Counted from the first letter of the stretch, positions 16,899-25,850 are shown. The stretch is 64,000 bases of DNA from JARYLZ01 sp964388275 (GCA_964388275.1 CAYLZD010000008.1:62001-126000); one strand, 5' to 3'. Numbers and translations are program-made. Notes: generated from the letters alone by a model not told the origin.

Positions 16899-17117
16899 CT
16901 ACTTGTATCTGTACGTTATTCTGCCTTTGCTCAAATCATACGGCGAGAGTTCGACCGTGACCTTGTCGCCCTGCAGTATCCGGATAAAATGCATCCTCAT
17001 TTTGCCCGACACATGCGCGAGCACTTCATGGCCGTTGTCGAGACGCACCTTGAACATCGCGTTCGGCAGGGTGTCCACGATGGTCCCGTCAACCGTTATG
17101 TGTCCCTGCTTAGCCAT
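16899..17117 (-). CDS. infA: Translation initiation factor IF-1
   Basis: 72 residues, a single OB fold that blocks the A site during initiation. AKQGHITVDGTIVDTLPNAMF, GHEVLAHVSGKMR and GDKVTVELSPYDLSKGRI are the family blocks. Its start overlaps the end of map by eight bases. Confidence 0.98.
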   Translation of the reverse strand: MAKQGHITVDGTIVDTLPNAMFKVRLDNGHEVLAHVSGKMRMHFIRILQGDKVTVELSPYDLSKGRITYRYK

Positions 17118-17895
17118 TGTCGCGTATGAAATGGTTTGTCAATGTTTCCGCGCCGTTTTCGGTGATCAGGACGGTGTGCTCGAAATGCGCCGAAGGGGAG
17201 GCATCCAGGGTGAGAACGGTCCAACCGTTCCGGTCGAAGCGGATCTGCCAATTTCCGGCGTTCACCATCGGTTCCACGGCAAGCGTCATGCCCGCCTGCA
17301 GGACCGGTCCCGAACCGGATTTCCCGAAATTGGGCACTTTCGGCTCTTCATGGAGATTCTTTCCGATTCCGTGTCCGACAAGGTCTCTGACCACGGAGAA
17401 TCCATTATCCTCGACGTATTGCTGCACGGCGGCGGACACGTCTCCGAGCCGGTTTCCCGGCATGGCCTTGTCGAGTCCGCGGTACAGGCTTTCGCGCGTC
17501 ACATCCATGAGTTTGAGTTTGTCAGCCGTGGCGTTCACGGTTGCTATGGTGACGGCGCCGTCGCCGTAAAAGCCGTTTTTCTCGACGCCCACATCTATCG
17601 ACACTATGTCGCCCTGCTCTATACCGCGGTCGCCCGGAATTCCGTGCACGACCTCGTTGTCGATTGAAATGCAGAGAGTGGCCGGAAAAGGCGGGATGGA
17701 TCTGCTGTGGGAAGGATAGCCCTTGAAGGCCGGTCTCCCGCCGTTGGCGAGTATGAAATCTTCCGCCATCGCGTCGAGTTCCGAGAGACGAACACCGGGC
17801 TTGCATTCGGGGGCAAGCAGGCGCAGCGTGTCGGAAACTATTCGACAGCTTTCACGCATAAGTTCGATCTCTTTTTCGTTCTTCCGGTGAATCAT
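17110..17895 (-). CDS. map: Methionine aminopeptidase, type I
   Basis: 261 residues. Removes the initiator Met from nascent proteins. All five metal ligands are present: the two Asp in SIDVGVEKNGFYGDGA, the His in GHGIGKNLHEEP, the Glu in AVEPM and the Glu in AHFEHT. It sits between secY and infA with no adenylate kinase gene, an order found in several phyla. Confidence 0.97.
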   Translation of the reverse strand: MIHRKNEKEIELMRESCRIVSDTLRLLAPECKPGVRLSELDAMAEDFILANGGRPAFKGYPSHSRSIPPFPATLCISIDNEVVHGIPGDRGIEQGDIVSIDVGVEKNGFYGDGAVTIATVNATADKLKLMDVTRESLYRGLDKAMPGNRLGDVSAAVQQYVEDNGFSVVRDLVGHGIGKNLHEEPKVPNFGKSGSGPVLQAGMTLAVEPMVNAGNWQIRFDRNGWTVLTLDASPSAHFEHTVLITENGAETLTNHFIRDNG

Positions 17896-17909
17896 CGTTC
17901 CTGTCCAGG

Positions 17910-19256
17910 TCAGCCCCTACCGATCCTGCCGCGGATTTTTCCGCTTTTCATGAAGCCGTCGTAGTGTCTCATGAGCAGATGTGATTCGATCTGCTGCAGC
18001 GTGTCGAGAGCGACTCCGACGACGATGAGCAGGCTCGTGCCTCCGAAAAACTGGGCGAATTCCGGATTCACGTTCATGCGCATCATCAGTGACGGAAGTA
18101 TCGCTATGATGGCGAGAAATATCGATCCGGGAAGCGTGATCTTCGTGAGAATGTTCTCGATGTACTCGCGCGTGTGCGCGCCCGGTCTGATGCCCGGTAT
18201 GAAGCCGCCCTGCTTCTTCATGTTGTCGCTCACATCCTGCGGATTAAAGGATATGGCGGTATAGAAATAGGTGAAGAAGATGATCATGAGCGCGTATATG
18301 AACATGTAGAGCGCGGAGTCCATTCGGAAGTAAATCGCGACCGTCTGCATGAAGTCGCTCTCCGGGAAGAACATGGTCACAGTCTCGGGCACGAACATGA
18401 TGGACTGAGCGAAAATGATCGGCATGACTCCCGCCGTATTCACGCGCAGCGGGATGTACTGGGTCACTCCTCCGTAGACCTTGCGGCCGACGACGCGTTT
18501 TGCGTACTGAACAGGTATGCGGCGCGTGCCCTGTGTGACCATAACGACGCCGCCCGTGATAAAGAACATGGCGACGATGACGATTGCTTCAATGATAAGA
18601 TTCTCGGATTGGCTGATTTCGCCGATAATGGCGTGCGGGAAACGCGCAACGATGCCGATGAAAATTATAAGCGAGATTCCGTTCCCGATGCCCCTGTCCG
18701 TTATCTGTTCGCCGAGCCACATGAGGAACATCGTGGCCGTGGCGATGATGATCATGGTGGAAATTGCGAAGAAGATGCCCTGCACTTCCGGCGGAACGAT
18801 CGGAGCGCCGTTGCTCGGGAGGGTGAGATTCTGCAGCCGGACGCTTACTCCCCAGCCCTGCAGCGCGGCGATGCCGATGGTGCCGTAGCGTGTAAGCTGA
18901 GTGATTTTCTTTCGCCCTTCTTCACCGCCCTCTTTCTGCAGCTTCTGGAAATACGGCACGACCGCGCCCATGAGCTGTATGATGATGGAAGCGGTGATAT
19001 ACGGCATGATGCCAAGCGAGAAGATCGCGGCGTTCTTGAATGCTCCGCCCACGAAAAGGTCGAACATGCCCAGCAGGCCGCCGCCCGCTCCCTGTTGGGA
19101 TTCGATCAGCGTTGCCAGCAGGGTGGCATTTACGCCGGGCAGAGTCACATGCGCTCCGATCCGGGCGATAATGAGCAATCCGACCGTAAACAGGATCCGC
19201 TGACGCAGTTCCTGTATTTTGAACATGTTCCTGAGACTTTCGGCGATACCAGCCAT
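17910..19256 (-). CDS. secY: Protein translocase subunit SecY
   Basis: 448 residues with the ten membrane segments of the translocation channel. Marks include RILFTVGLLIIARIGAHVTL in the first helix, GIMPYITASIIIQL in helix two, RIPVQYAKRVVG in the cytosolic loop used by SecA and the ribosome, and GFIPGIRPG before helix eight. It follows rplO as in the spc operon; its partner secE is at 44465-44653. Confidence 0.98.
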   Translation of the reverse strand: MAGIAESLRNMFKIQELRQRILFTVGLLIIARIGAHVTLPGVNATLLATLIESQQGAGGGLLGMFDLFVGGAFKNAAIFSLGIMPYITASIIIQLMGAVVPYFQKLQKEGGEEGRKKITQLTRYGTIGIAALQGWGVSVRLQNLTLPSNGAPIVPPEVQGIFFAISTMIIIATATMFLMWLGEQITDRGIGNGISLIIFIGIVARFPHAIIGEISQSENLIIEAIVIVAMFFITGGVVMVTQGTRRIPVQYAKRVVGRKVYGGVTQYIPLRVNTAGVMPIIFAQSIMFVPETVTMFFPESDFMQTVAIYFRMDSALYMFIYALMIIFFTYFYTAISFNPQDVSDNMKKQGGFIPGIRPGAHTREYIENILTKITLPGSIFLAIIAILPSLMMRMNVNPEFAQFFGGTSLLIVVGVALDTLQQIESHLLMRHYDGFMKSGKIRGRIGRG

Positions 19257-19270
19257 GGGATTCCTGTCGA

Positions 19271-19735
19271 CTACGCTGTGATAACTGTTGCCGCCCCGCC
19301 CGCAGCTTCGATTTTCTGCTTCGCGGCGGCGCTGAACGCATGTGCCGTCACGGTCAATGCCGCAGTCAGATCGCCGAAGCCGAGAATTTTCACCAGCGAA
19401 CGTTTCCGGCTGACGATTCCGAGCGCCGCCAGCAACTCGGGGGTCACGACACCGTCGGTGATGACCCCGGCGGCCGCCAGCTTTTCGAGCCTGGCAAGGT
19501 TGATCGGGACATACTCGACGCGGTTGACGTTCGTGAATCCGAACTTGGGCAGACGGCGATGGAGAGGCATCTGGCCGCCCTCAAAACCGATCTTCCGTTT
19601 GTAACCGGCGCGGGATTGCGCGCCCTTATGGCCGCGCGTGGAGGTGCCGCCGCGGCCGCTTCCCTGGCCGCGCCCGATGCGTTTCCGCTTTTTTCGCGAT
19701 CCGTCGGCGTAATGGAGATTTCCGAGATGATTCAT
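19271..19735 (-). CDS. rplO: 50S ribosomal protein L15
   Basis: 154 residues. Late-assembling 23S rRNA binder. The Gly/Arg-rich N-terminus (RIGRGQGSGRGGTSTRGHKG, FEGGQMPLHRRLPKFGF) and the globular C-terminus match L15. Its ATG overlaps the rpmD stop by four bases. Confidence 0.97.
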   Translation of the reverse strand: MNHLGNLHYADGSRKKRKRIGRGQGSGRGGTSTRGHKGAQSRAGYKRKIGFEGGQMPLHRRLPKFGFTNVNRVEYVPINLARLEKLAAAGVITDGVVTPELLAALGIVSRKRSLVKILGFGDLTAALTVTAHAFSAAAKQKIEAAGGAATVITA

Positions 19736-19944
19736 GATGCTTCCGTATCTGCGGTGTCTTTATCTTCTACTTCCTCGACGACGACAAGGTGCGAAACCGC
19801 CCGTATCATGCCGCGAATCTGCGGCGTGTCGTTGTGCACAACTGAGTAGTTAGGCCTGCCCAAACCGAGGGCCTTTATTGTGCGCTTCTGCCGCTCTATC
19901 CTGTCGATAATACTGCGCACCTGGGTGATTTTCAATTTAGCCAT
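19732..19944 (-). CDS. rpmD: 50S ribosomal protein L30
   Basis: 70 residues: LKITQVRSIIDRIERQKRTI and LGLGRPNYSVVHNDTPQIRGMI are the L30 core. A short acidic tail (EEVEDKDTADTE) extends beyond the usual end near residue 60. Confidence 0.96.
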   Translation of the reverse strand: MAKLKITQVRSIIDRIERQKRTIKALGLGRPNYSVVHNDTPQIRGMIRAVSHLVVVEEVEDKDTADTEAS

Positions 19945-19953
19945 GGCAGTTGC

Positions 19954-20469
19954 TCACTCCTTGCCCTGCTGCTGAAATACCTGCGGCATGCTCAATCCGC
20001 GTCGACCGGCCATGTTCCTGGCGTCTACCAGAAGCAACAGCGCCTGCATTGTAGCCTTTACGACGTTGTGCGGATTAGAGCTGCCAAGCGATTTGGTCAG
20101 CACGTCCTGTATGCCGGCGCTTTCGAGCACCGCGCGAACTCCGCCTCCCGCGATTAGGCCCGTGCCCGGGGATGCCGGCTTCAGTATCACCTTGCCCGCC
20201 CCGTATTTGCCCAGAACCGGATGAGGTATGGTGCCGCGTATGACGGGCACGCGCACGACATTCTTGCGGGCGTCTTCCACACCCTTCGAAATCGCATCGG
20301 TGACCTCGTTGGCCTTGCCGAGTCCTATTCCAACGTGTCCGTTGCCGTCGCCGACGACCACGATCGCGTTGAAGCTGAAACGGCGTCCGCCCTTGACCAC
20401 CTTCGCGACACGCTTGATCTGGACGAGCTTCTCCTTGAGTTCCAGCTCGCTCGCTCTGACTTTACTCAA
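19954..20469 (-). CDS. rpsE: 30S ribosomal protein S5
   Basis: 171 residues. 30S fidelity protein near the mRNA entry. The double-stranded RNA-binding half (ELKEKLVQIKRVAKVVKGGR, VVVGDGNGHVGIGLGKA) is followed by the C-terminal domain (AGGGVRAVLESAGI, LGSSNPHNVVKAT). It lies between rplR and rpmD. Confidence 0.98.
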   Translation of the reverse strand: MSKVRASELELKEKLVQIKRVAKVVKGGRRFSFNAIVVVGDGNGHVGIGLGKANEVTDAISKGVEDARKNVVRVPVIRGTIPHPVLGKYGAGKVILKPASPGTGLIAGGGVRAVLESAGIQDVLTKSLGSSNPHNVVKATMQALLLLVDARNMAGRRGLSMPQVFQQQGKE

Positions 20470-20511
20470 CGCCCACTCCTTGAGTTATTTAACCGCGCTT
20501 GCATATTGCTC

Positions 20512-20889
20512 CTAAAACTGTATTCCGCCCTCGCGAGCGCCGTCGGCGACGGCTTTCACGCGACCGTGGTAAAGATATCCGCCGCGGTCGAAAACGACCG
20601 CAACGATGTTTTTCTCTTTGGCCAGCTTCGCCAATTCCTCGCCGACAATTTTCGCCGCGCCCGTCTTCCCTTTCGCGTCGGCTGTTCTCGCTTTCACCGA
20701 TTCGGAAAGCGTCGATACGGTTCCGATGGAAACACCCTTCGTGTCGTCGATGAGCTGAGCATAAACATGTTTCAGACTCCGGTACACGGACAGTCTCGGC
20801 CGTTCGGCCGTTCCCACGACTTTCTTGCGGATACGGACTCGCCGCTTGTCCCTCTTGGACACCCGTTTCAAAATTGACTTTCTGATCAT
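20512..20889 (-). CDS. rplR: 50S ribosomal protein L18
   Basis: 125 residues. Binds 5S rRNA together with L5. RVRIRKKVVGTAERPRLSVY, YAQLIDDTKG and the end VVFDRGGYLYHGRVKAVADG identify it. ATG 20889 gives the normal length; the same frame is open upstream only through the end of rplF. Confidence 0.96.
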   Translation of the reverse strand: MIRKSILKRVSKRDKRRVRIRKKVVGTAERPRLSVYRSLKHVYAQLIDDTKGVSIGTVSTLSESVKARTADAKGKTGAAKIVGEELAKLAKEKNIVAVVFDRGGYLYHGRVKAVADGAREGGIQF

Positions 20890-20923
20890 ATGCTTCGTCT
20901 CCTGGATTCCGTTTTCCTTCAGG

Positions 20924-21463
20924 TCAGGACTTGGCCGTCTTACCGGCTTTGCGCCGTATGCGCTCGTTGTCGTACTTGACGCCCTTGCCCTTGTAGGGCT
21001 CCGGCGGCCTGAAGGACCTGATCTTCGCGGCCATTTGTCCGACCAGCTGCTTGTCGATGCCTTCAACGGTCACCACTGTGGGCGAAGGGACGGTTATCGT
21101 CAGGCTGTCGGGCACGAACACGACAATTTGATGCGAAAATCCGAGCGCGAGGAACAGCTTGTCTCCGCGCAGGTCCGCGCGGTATCCGACTCCGACGAGC
21201 TCGAGCGTCCGCTTGTAGCCCTGCGTCACGCCGAGCACCATGTTCTGTATTCGAGCCCTCGTGGTGCCGTGCAGGGCGCGATGCTCCTTGAAATCGCTCG
21301 GCCTGGTCACCGTTACGGATTCCGCGTCGATGTCCACCTTGATGTCGGGATGTATCGGCATCGACAGCTCGCCCTTGGGGCCTTTAACCGCCAGTATATT
21401 GTCCTTGCGGACAACTTTGATGCCCGCCGGTATAGTTACAGGATTTTTGCCTACTCGTGACAC
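20924..21463 (-). CDS. rplF: 50S ribosomal protein L6
   Basis: 179 residues with the two similar L6 folds. SRVGKNPVTIPAGIKV opens the first, and the conserved GxxKxxVGQ-like block and KIRSFRPPEPYKGKGVKY close the second, which touches the sarcin-ricin loop. Standard spc-operon position. Confidence 0.98.
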   Translation of the reverse strand: MSRVGKNPVTIPAGIKVVRKDNILAVKGPKGELSMPIHPDIKVDIDAESVTVTRPSDFKEHRALHGTTRARIQNMVLGVTQGYKRTLELVGVGYRADLRGDKLFLALGFSHQIVVFVPDSLTITVPSPTVVTVEGIDKQLVGQMAAKIRSFRPPEPYKGKGVKYDNERIRRKAGKTAKS

Positions 21464-21501
21464 TGCATTTGCTCCTTGACGCTGATAACCTGCATTCTCC
21501 G

Positions 21502-21891
21502 CTACCAGACCCGGCAGAGGACTTCGCCGCCGATGTTAGTGCTGCGCGCCTGGGCGTCGGTCATCAGCCCCTGCGGCGTCGACACAATTGTGATACCCAG
21601 TCCGTTTAAAGTCCGCGGCAATTCGCGGGCGTTGGAATACTTCCGGAGTCCGGGCCGGCTGATGCGCTGCAGACCGGTGATTGCCGGCCGCTCCTGCTCG
21701 TATTTGAGATACAGCCGCAAGGTGCCCTGGACGGCGTGCTCTATTACCGAGTATCCCGCGATATAGCCCTGCTCATAAAGTATGTGGGTGATGGCCTTCT
21801 TCACGCCCGAGATGGGAATGTCGACGGATGTGTGCTTCGCTCCGACCGCGTTGCGGATGCGGGTAAGGTAATCTGATATCGGATCTGTCAT
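21502..21891 (-). CDS. rpsH: 30S ribosomal protein S8
   Basis: 129 residues: DPISDYLTRIRNAVGAKH at the start and LGITIVSTPQGLMTDAQA near the end mark S8, a central-domain 16S rRNA binder. In enteric bacteria S8 represses the spc operon at the L5 start; no matching RNA fold was tested here. Confidence 0.98.
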   Translation of the reverse strand: MTDPISDYLTRIRNAVGAKHTSVDIPISGVKKAITHILYEQGYIAGYSVIEHAVQGTLRLYLKYEQERPAITGLQRISRPGLRKYSNARELPRTLNGLGITIVSTPQGLMTDAQARSTNIGGEVLCRVW

Positions 21892-21922
21892 GGTGATATT
21901 GGTGTTCGGTGATGATGTCCTG

Positions 21923-22108
21923 TTACCAGCTCGCCTTTCGGACGCCCGGGATCTGGCCTTGCAGCGCCAATTCCCTGAAACAGAGGCGGCAGATGCCGAA
22001 TTTTCTGTAATACGCCCGAGCTCGGCCGCAGCGGCTGCAGCGTGTGTACTCGCGGACGGCGAATTTCTGTTTCCTCTTCTGTTTTACACGTAATGACAGA
22101 CGGGCCAC
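21923..22108 (-). CDS. rpsN: 30S ribosomal protein S14, zinc (type Z) form
   Basis: 61 residues. The short S14 with a CxxC-x12-CxxC zinc site (TRCSRCGRARA and FGICRLCFREL), ending PGVRKASW. Bacteria with the long, cysteine-free S14 have about 90-100 residues. It stands at the usual place between rplE and rpsH. Confidence 0.97.
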   Translation of the reverse strand: MARLSLRVKQKRKQKFAVREYTRCSRCGRARAYYRKFGICRLCFRELALQGQIPGVRKASW

Positions 22109-22148
22109 GGGAACTTCCTTTTTTATTCGATTGTGATCTGCGTAGTTG

Positions 22149-22796
22149 TCAGGCGACTTCTTTTTTGCGGAACGGCAGGCCGAATCCCTGCAGGAGAGCC
22201 ATGGCCTCCTCGTCGGTAGGCGCCGATGTCACCACTGTTATGTCCATCCCGAAAATCCTTCCGATTTTGTCTACGTCGATTTCGGGAAAGATGATCTGCT
22301 CTTTCACGCCGATGGTGTAATTACCGCGGCCGTCGAAGGATTTGTCGGACACCCCGCGGAAATCCCGGATGCGCGGTATCGCCGTGCTTATGAAACGATC
22401 CAGGAACTCGAACATGCGGGCGCCTCGAAGAGTCACTCGCACCCCTATCTGCATTCCTTCACGAAGCTTGAAATTGGAAATGCTCTGTTTCGCCCGGGTG
22501 ATCACCGGTTTCTGTCCAGTGATCTGTTCGAGATCCGACAACGCGTGCTCCAGAAGTTTCGGATCCTGAACGGCGTCGCCGACTCCCATGTTGATGCTGA
22601 CTTTTTTCAGCCGGGGAACCTGCATAACACTGCTGTAGGAGAAACGTTTCATCAGGTCGGGCACAATGACGGCCTGGTAGCGCTCGAACAGACGCGGAGT
22701 GCCGCTCGGGTCGTCACCGTGCTCGACTTCCTTTTTGGACTTTGCCGCGGATTTTGCCGAGGCGGTCGCTTTCTTGTCCTTTTTGCTCTCTGCCAT
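22149..22796 (-). CDS. rplE: 50S ribosomal protein L5 with basic N-terminal extension
   Basis: 215 residues against a usual 178-185. The L5 core starts near PRLFERYQAVIVPDLMKRF and contains VPRLKKVSINMGVGDAVQD, GQKPVITRAKQSISNFKLR and the end FGLPFR. The first 33 residues or so are an added Lys/Ala/Ser-rich segment (ESKKDKKATASAKSAAKSKK). The next in-frame Met (MKRFSYSSV) lies inside the core, so the extension is real unless a non-ATG start is used. Confidence 0.95.
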   Translation of the reverse strand: MAESKKDKKATASAKSAAKSKKEVEHGDDPSGTPRLFERYQAVIVPDLMKRFSYSSVMQVPRLKKVSINMGVGDAVQDPKLLEHALSDLEQITGQKPVITRAKQSISNFKLREGMQIGVRVTLRGARMFEFLDRFISTAIPRIRDFRGVSDKSFDGRGNYTIGVKEQIIFPEIDVDKIGRIFGMDITVVTSAPTDEEAMALLQGFGLPFRKKEVA

Positions 22797-22815
22797 TCTA
22801 TTCTCTGAGTTTGTA

Positions 22816-23142
22816 TTAATCGATGGTCTCGCCGCTGGCTACGCTGCGCCTGACGTAGCGGCGTTTCCCGGTTTTCTCGTCGGTGATCGGGGATTTTCCG
22901 ACCCGTGTGGGAACGTTGCCTTTCGGGTCCAGCAGCATGACATTCGACACATGGATCGCGGCTTCCTGGCGCGTGATCGATCCCTGAGGATTCATCTGCG
23001 AGGGTCTGCGATGGCGGCTGACGAGGTTGACTCCTTCCACGATCACGCGGCGCTTGTCGGTGAACACCCGCAACACCTTTCCGGTGCGGCCCTTGCCGTT
23101 GCCGGCGATAACCTTGACCATGTCGTTTTTCTTGATTTTCAT
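22816..23142 (-). CDS. rplX: 50S ribosomal protein L24
   Basis: 108 residues. Assembly initiator of the 50S. The KOW motif (KKNDMVKVIAGNGKGRTGKV) is followed by the conserved VEGVNLVSRHRRPSQ. Lies between rplN and rplE. Confidence 0.97.
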   Translation of the reverse strand: MKIKKNDMVKVIAGNGKGRTGKVLRVFTDKRRVIVEGVNLVSRHRRPSQMNPQGSITRQEAAIHVSNVMLLDPKGNVPTRVGKSPITDEKTGKRRYVRRSVASGETID

Positions 23143-23178
23143 GGGTTTCGATCCTTCCTCACTGAGGCGTTGGAGCTT

Positions 23179-23547
23179 TTACAAGACTTCGTTGGCGAGT
23201 GAGACGATTTTCATGAACTGCTTCTCGCGCAATTCCCTCGCCACCGGGCCGAAGATGCGCGTGCCGCGCGGTTCCAGGTTCTGATTAATGAGAACGGCGG
23301 CGTTTTCATCGAAGCGGATGTAGGAGCCGTCCTGCCTGCGGTATTCCTTTTTCGTCCGCACGATGACGGCCTTGGACACCTCGCCCTTCTTGACTCCTCC
23401 GCCGGGAATGGCCGACTTGACCGTGACGACAATCACGTCTCCCACCGTCGCATAGCGGCGTCCCGATCCGCCGAGGACGCGGATGCAGCGTATTTTTTTA
23501 GCGCCGGAGTTGTCGGCGGCCACGAGATTCGTTTCTTCCTGTATCAT
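23179..23547 (-). CDS. rplN: 50S ribosomal protein L14
   Basis: 122 residues: MIQEETNLVAADNSGAKKI at the start, RRYATVGDVIVVTVKSA and the end EKQFMKIVSLANEVL. Intersubunit bridge protein and docking site of silencing factor RsfS in other bacteria. Confidence 0.98.
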   Translation of the reverse strand: MIQEETNLVAADNSGAKKIRCIRVLGGSGRRYATVGDVIVVTVKSAIPGGGVKKGEVSKAVIVRTKKEYRRQDGSYIRFDENAAVLINQNLEPRGTRIFGPVARELREKQFMKIVSLANEVL

Positions 23548-23565
23548 TGCTAGGTCCCTCCGATG

Positions 23566-23856
23566 CTAGCGTGCGCGTTCGACGATCTTGACCAAACGCC
23601 AGCGCTTGTGCCTGCTTAGCGGCCTGGTTTCCATGATCAGCACGGTATCTCCCACATCTGCCGCTTCATGCTCGTCATGCACGAGAAATTTCTTTGTCTT
23701 CGTGAAGTACTTCTTGTACAGCGGATGCGGCACCTGCCTTTCGATGGAGACCGTGATGGTCTTGTCCATCTTCGCCGCCACGACAATTCCTGTCCTGGTT
23801 TTCCGGGCCGGCCGCTTGGCGGCAGTTTTAATCGTGTTTTCGGTTTCCATGCTCAT
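23566..23856 (-). CDS. rpsQ: 30S ribosomal protein S17
   Basis: 96 residues. OB-fold 16S rRNA binder: RKTRTGIVVAAKMDKTITVS, HPLYKKYFTKTKKFLVHDE and TRPLSRHKRWRLVKI. A 15-residue N-terminal extension precedes the usual start. Overlaps rpmC by four bases. Confidence 0.96.
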   Translation of the reverse strand: MSMETENTIKTAAKRPARKTRTGIVVAAKMDKTITVSIERQVPHPLYKKYFTKTKKFLVHDEHEAADVGDTVLIMETRPLSRHKRWRLVKIVERAR

Positions 23857-24056
23857 TTCTCCGCCCGGCCGCGTTCCCGCTCGCTCAGAACGGTCCTCAT
23901 CCTGGCGATATCGCGTCGGAGAAGACGTATGCGGGCCGTGTTAGTTAGCTGACTGGTCGCGACCTGGAAGCGCATTTTGGCGAGGGCTTCCTCGTCCTGC
24001 GCAACTCGCTCCTTGAGGTCCGCGTCCGGCATCTGCCTGATTTCGGTTGCTTTCAT
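23853..24056 (-). CDS. rpmC: 50S ribosomal protein L29
   Basis: 67 residues, two helices: KATEIRQMPDADLKERVAQD and RFQVATSQLTNTARIRLLRR with the family LxNxxRIRxxRRxIAR pattern. Sits at the exit tunnel beside L23. Confidence 0.96.
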   Translation of the reverse strand: MKATEIRQMPDADLKERVAQDEEALAKMRFQVATSQLTNTARIRLLRRDIARMRTVLSERERGRAEK

Positions 24057-24058
24057 AG

Positions 24059-24502
24059 TTACACCTTGTCCTGCCTGCCAGGAGTTTCTACGTAATCCGG
24101 GCGGGTGACGATTTTTGTCTTAATCGGCAGCTTGTGCGCCGCAAGTCTGAGAGCTTCGTGGGCGAGTTCCGAGGGCACGCCGCCGACTTCGAACATGATG
24201 CGTCCCGGTTTGACCACCGCGACCCAGAATTCAGGTGCGCCTTTGCCCTTGCCCATTCTGGTTTCGAGCGGCTTTTTGGATACCGGTTTATCGGGGAAAA
24301 TGCGTATCCACACCTGTCCATCGCGTTTCATTCTGCGGTTTATGGCGATACGCGCGGCTTCGATCTGCCTGCTGGTAATCCAGCCCGGTTCCTGCGCTTT
24401 TATTCCGAACGATCCGAAAGCCACGCTGGATCCCCGATACGCCTTGCCGGTCATCCGACCTCTCTGGGACTTCCGGAACTTCACTCGCTTCGGCATTAAC
24501 AT
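24059..24502 (-). CDS. rplP: 50S ribosomal protein L16
   Basis: 147 residues: MLMPKRVKFRKSQRGRMTG, FGSFGIKAQEPGWITSRQIE, and KGKGAPEFWVAVVKPGRIMF. Organises the A-site region of the 50S. About ten residues longer than usual at the C-terminus. Arg81-like hydroxylation cannot be judged from sequence. Confidence 0.97.
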   Translation of the reverse strand: MLMPKRVKFRKSQRGRMTGKAYRGSSVAFGSFGIKAQEPGWITSRQIEAARIAINRRMKRDGQVWIRIFPDKPVSKKPLETRMGKGKGAPEFWVAVVKPGRIMFEVGGVPSELAHEALRLAAHKLPIKTKIVTRPDYVETPGRQDKV

Positions 24503-24535
24503 GACGTGCTACCTCTTGTGCCTTTACCAATGATC

Positions 24536-25189
24536 CTAACGCGCGGCTGCGGCCGCGAATTTGTTTCCTATGACGTCGCCCTTGCAAATCCACACCTTCA
24601 CGCCGATGGTGCCGTATACGGTTTGCGCGGTGGTCACCGCGTAATCGATATCGGCGCGCAGCGTATGGAGGGGGATCCGGCCGTCCTTGTACTGTTCGGT
24701 CCGCGACATTTCGGCGCCGCCGAGCCGGCCGGCGCACATTACGCGGACGCCTTCCGCGCCCATCCTCATGGCCGAAGTGATGGCGGCTTTCATGGCGCGG
24801 CGGAAGGACACCCTCCCCTCGAGCTGCGCCGCTATGTTTTCCGCGACGAGATAGGCATCGAGCTCGGGACGCTTTATTTCCGATATAAGGATCTTCACGT
24901 CCTTGTTAGTCACCTTCCGGAGCTCTTCCTCGAGCTGGGCGATTTCCTTGCCGCTCTTTCCGATAACCACTCCTGGGCGTGAAGTGTGAATAGCCAAAAC
25001 AACTCGCTTGGGCGTTCGCTCGATGATGACGCGCGAGATGCCGGCCCTTTTCAGCCGATTGCGGATGTAATTGCGGATCATCAGATCCTCGTCGAGCTTC
25101 GAAGCGAAGGTCCGCTCCTCATACCAGTTGGCGTCCCATTCGCGTACTATGCCCAGCCGCAGTCCGATTGGATTTGTCTTCTGACCCAA
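24536..25189 (-). CDS. rpsC: 30S ribosomal protein S3
   Basis: 217 residues. KH domain with the GxxG loop (HTSRPGVVIGKSGKEIAQLE) and the C-terminal half (AEGVRVMCAGRLGGAEMSRT). Part of the mRNA entry helicase with S4 and S5. Standard order after rplV. Confidence 0.98.
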   Translation of the reverse strand: MGQKTNPIGLRLGIVREWDANWYEERTFASKLDEDLMIRNYIRNRLKRAGISRVIIERTPKRVVLAIHTSRPGVVIGKSGKEIAQLEEELRKVTNKDVKILISEIKRPELDAYLVAENIAAQLEGRVSFRRAMKAAITSAMRMGAEGVRVMCAGRLGGAEMSRTEQYKDGRIPLHTLRADIDYAVTTAQTVYGTIGVKVWICKGDVIGNKFAAAAAR

Positions 25190-25205
25190 GAGTCCTCCTG
25201 CCTGC

Positions 25206-25556
25206 CTACTCGTTTTCCGAAACGATTATTGTGAGATGATTCGTGCGCTTCCGGACGCGGTACGCCCGGCCCATGGGCGCGGGCAATACCCGCTTGGCCG
25301 CCGGGCCTCCGTCCACCATGACTGCCTTGACGAACACGTTGGCGGGGTCCAAACGACCGCTTTCCTTGGCGTTCTGCAGATTGGAAATCGCAGACCGTAA
25401 AGTCAGGCCGCAGACCTTTGCGGCGCGCTGTGGCGCAAAATGGAGCAAATTGATCGCCTCCTCCACGTTTTTGCCGCGGATCTGATCCGCGACAAGCCGC
25501 ATCTTCCTCGGCGATCCCTGAATGAATTTCTTGACTGCCCGCGCTTCGATTGACAT
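25206..25556 (-). CDS. rplV: 50S ribosomal protein L22
   Basis: 116 residues: IQGSPRKMRLVADQIRGKNV opens the core and GRAYRVRKRTNHLTIIVSE closes it. Its beta hairpin lines the exit tunnel and is a macrolide-resistance site; no insertions are seen in the hairpin region. Confidence 0.97.
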   Translation of the reverse strand: MSIEARAVKKFIQGSPRKMRLVADQIRGKNVEEAINLLHFAPQRAAKVCGLTLRSAISNLQNAKESGRLDPANVFVKAVMVDGGPAAKRVLPAPMGRAYRVRKRTNHLTIIVSENE

Positions 25557-25568
25557 AGCCGTTACTCC

Positions 25569-25850
25569 TTATCGCGAGGCCTTCTCGGCCTTTGTGCCGG
25601 GATGCCCGCGGAAAATCCGGGTCGGAGCGAATTCGCCCAGCTTGTGACCAACCATGTTTTCCTGCACGTAGACGGGGATGAACTTGTTGCCGTTGTGCAC
25701 GGCGAAAGTGTGACCGATGAATGCAGGCGGTATATCGGTCCGGCGCGCCCAGGTCTTGATCACGCGCTTCTGATTTGTTTCGTTCAACTGCGTCACCTTG
25801 GCGAGCAGTTTGGCGTCGACGAACGGGCCTTTTTTTAGCGAGCGAGACAT
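25569..25850 (-). CDS. rpsS: 30S ribosomal protein S19
   Basis: 93 residues: SRSLKKGPFVDAKLL, TWARRTDIPPAFIGHTFAVH and GHKLGEFAPTRIFRGHPG. Head protein paired with S13. It starts at base 25850, the same base at which rplB ends. Confidence 0.98.
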   Translation of the reverse strand: MSRSLKKGPFVDAKLLAKVTQLNETNQKRVIKTWARRTDIPPAFIGHTFAVHNGNKFIPVYVQENMVGHKLGEFAPTRIFRGHPGTKAEKASR

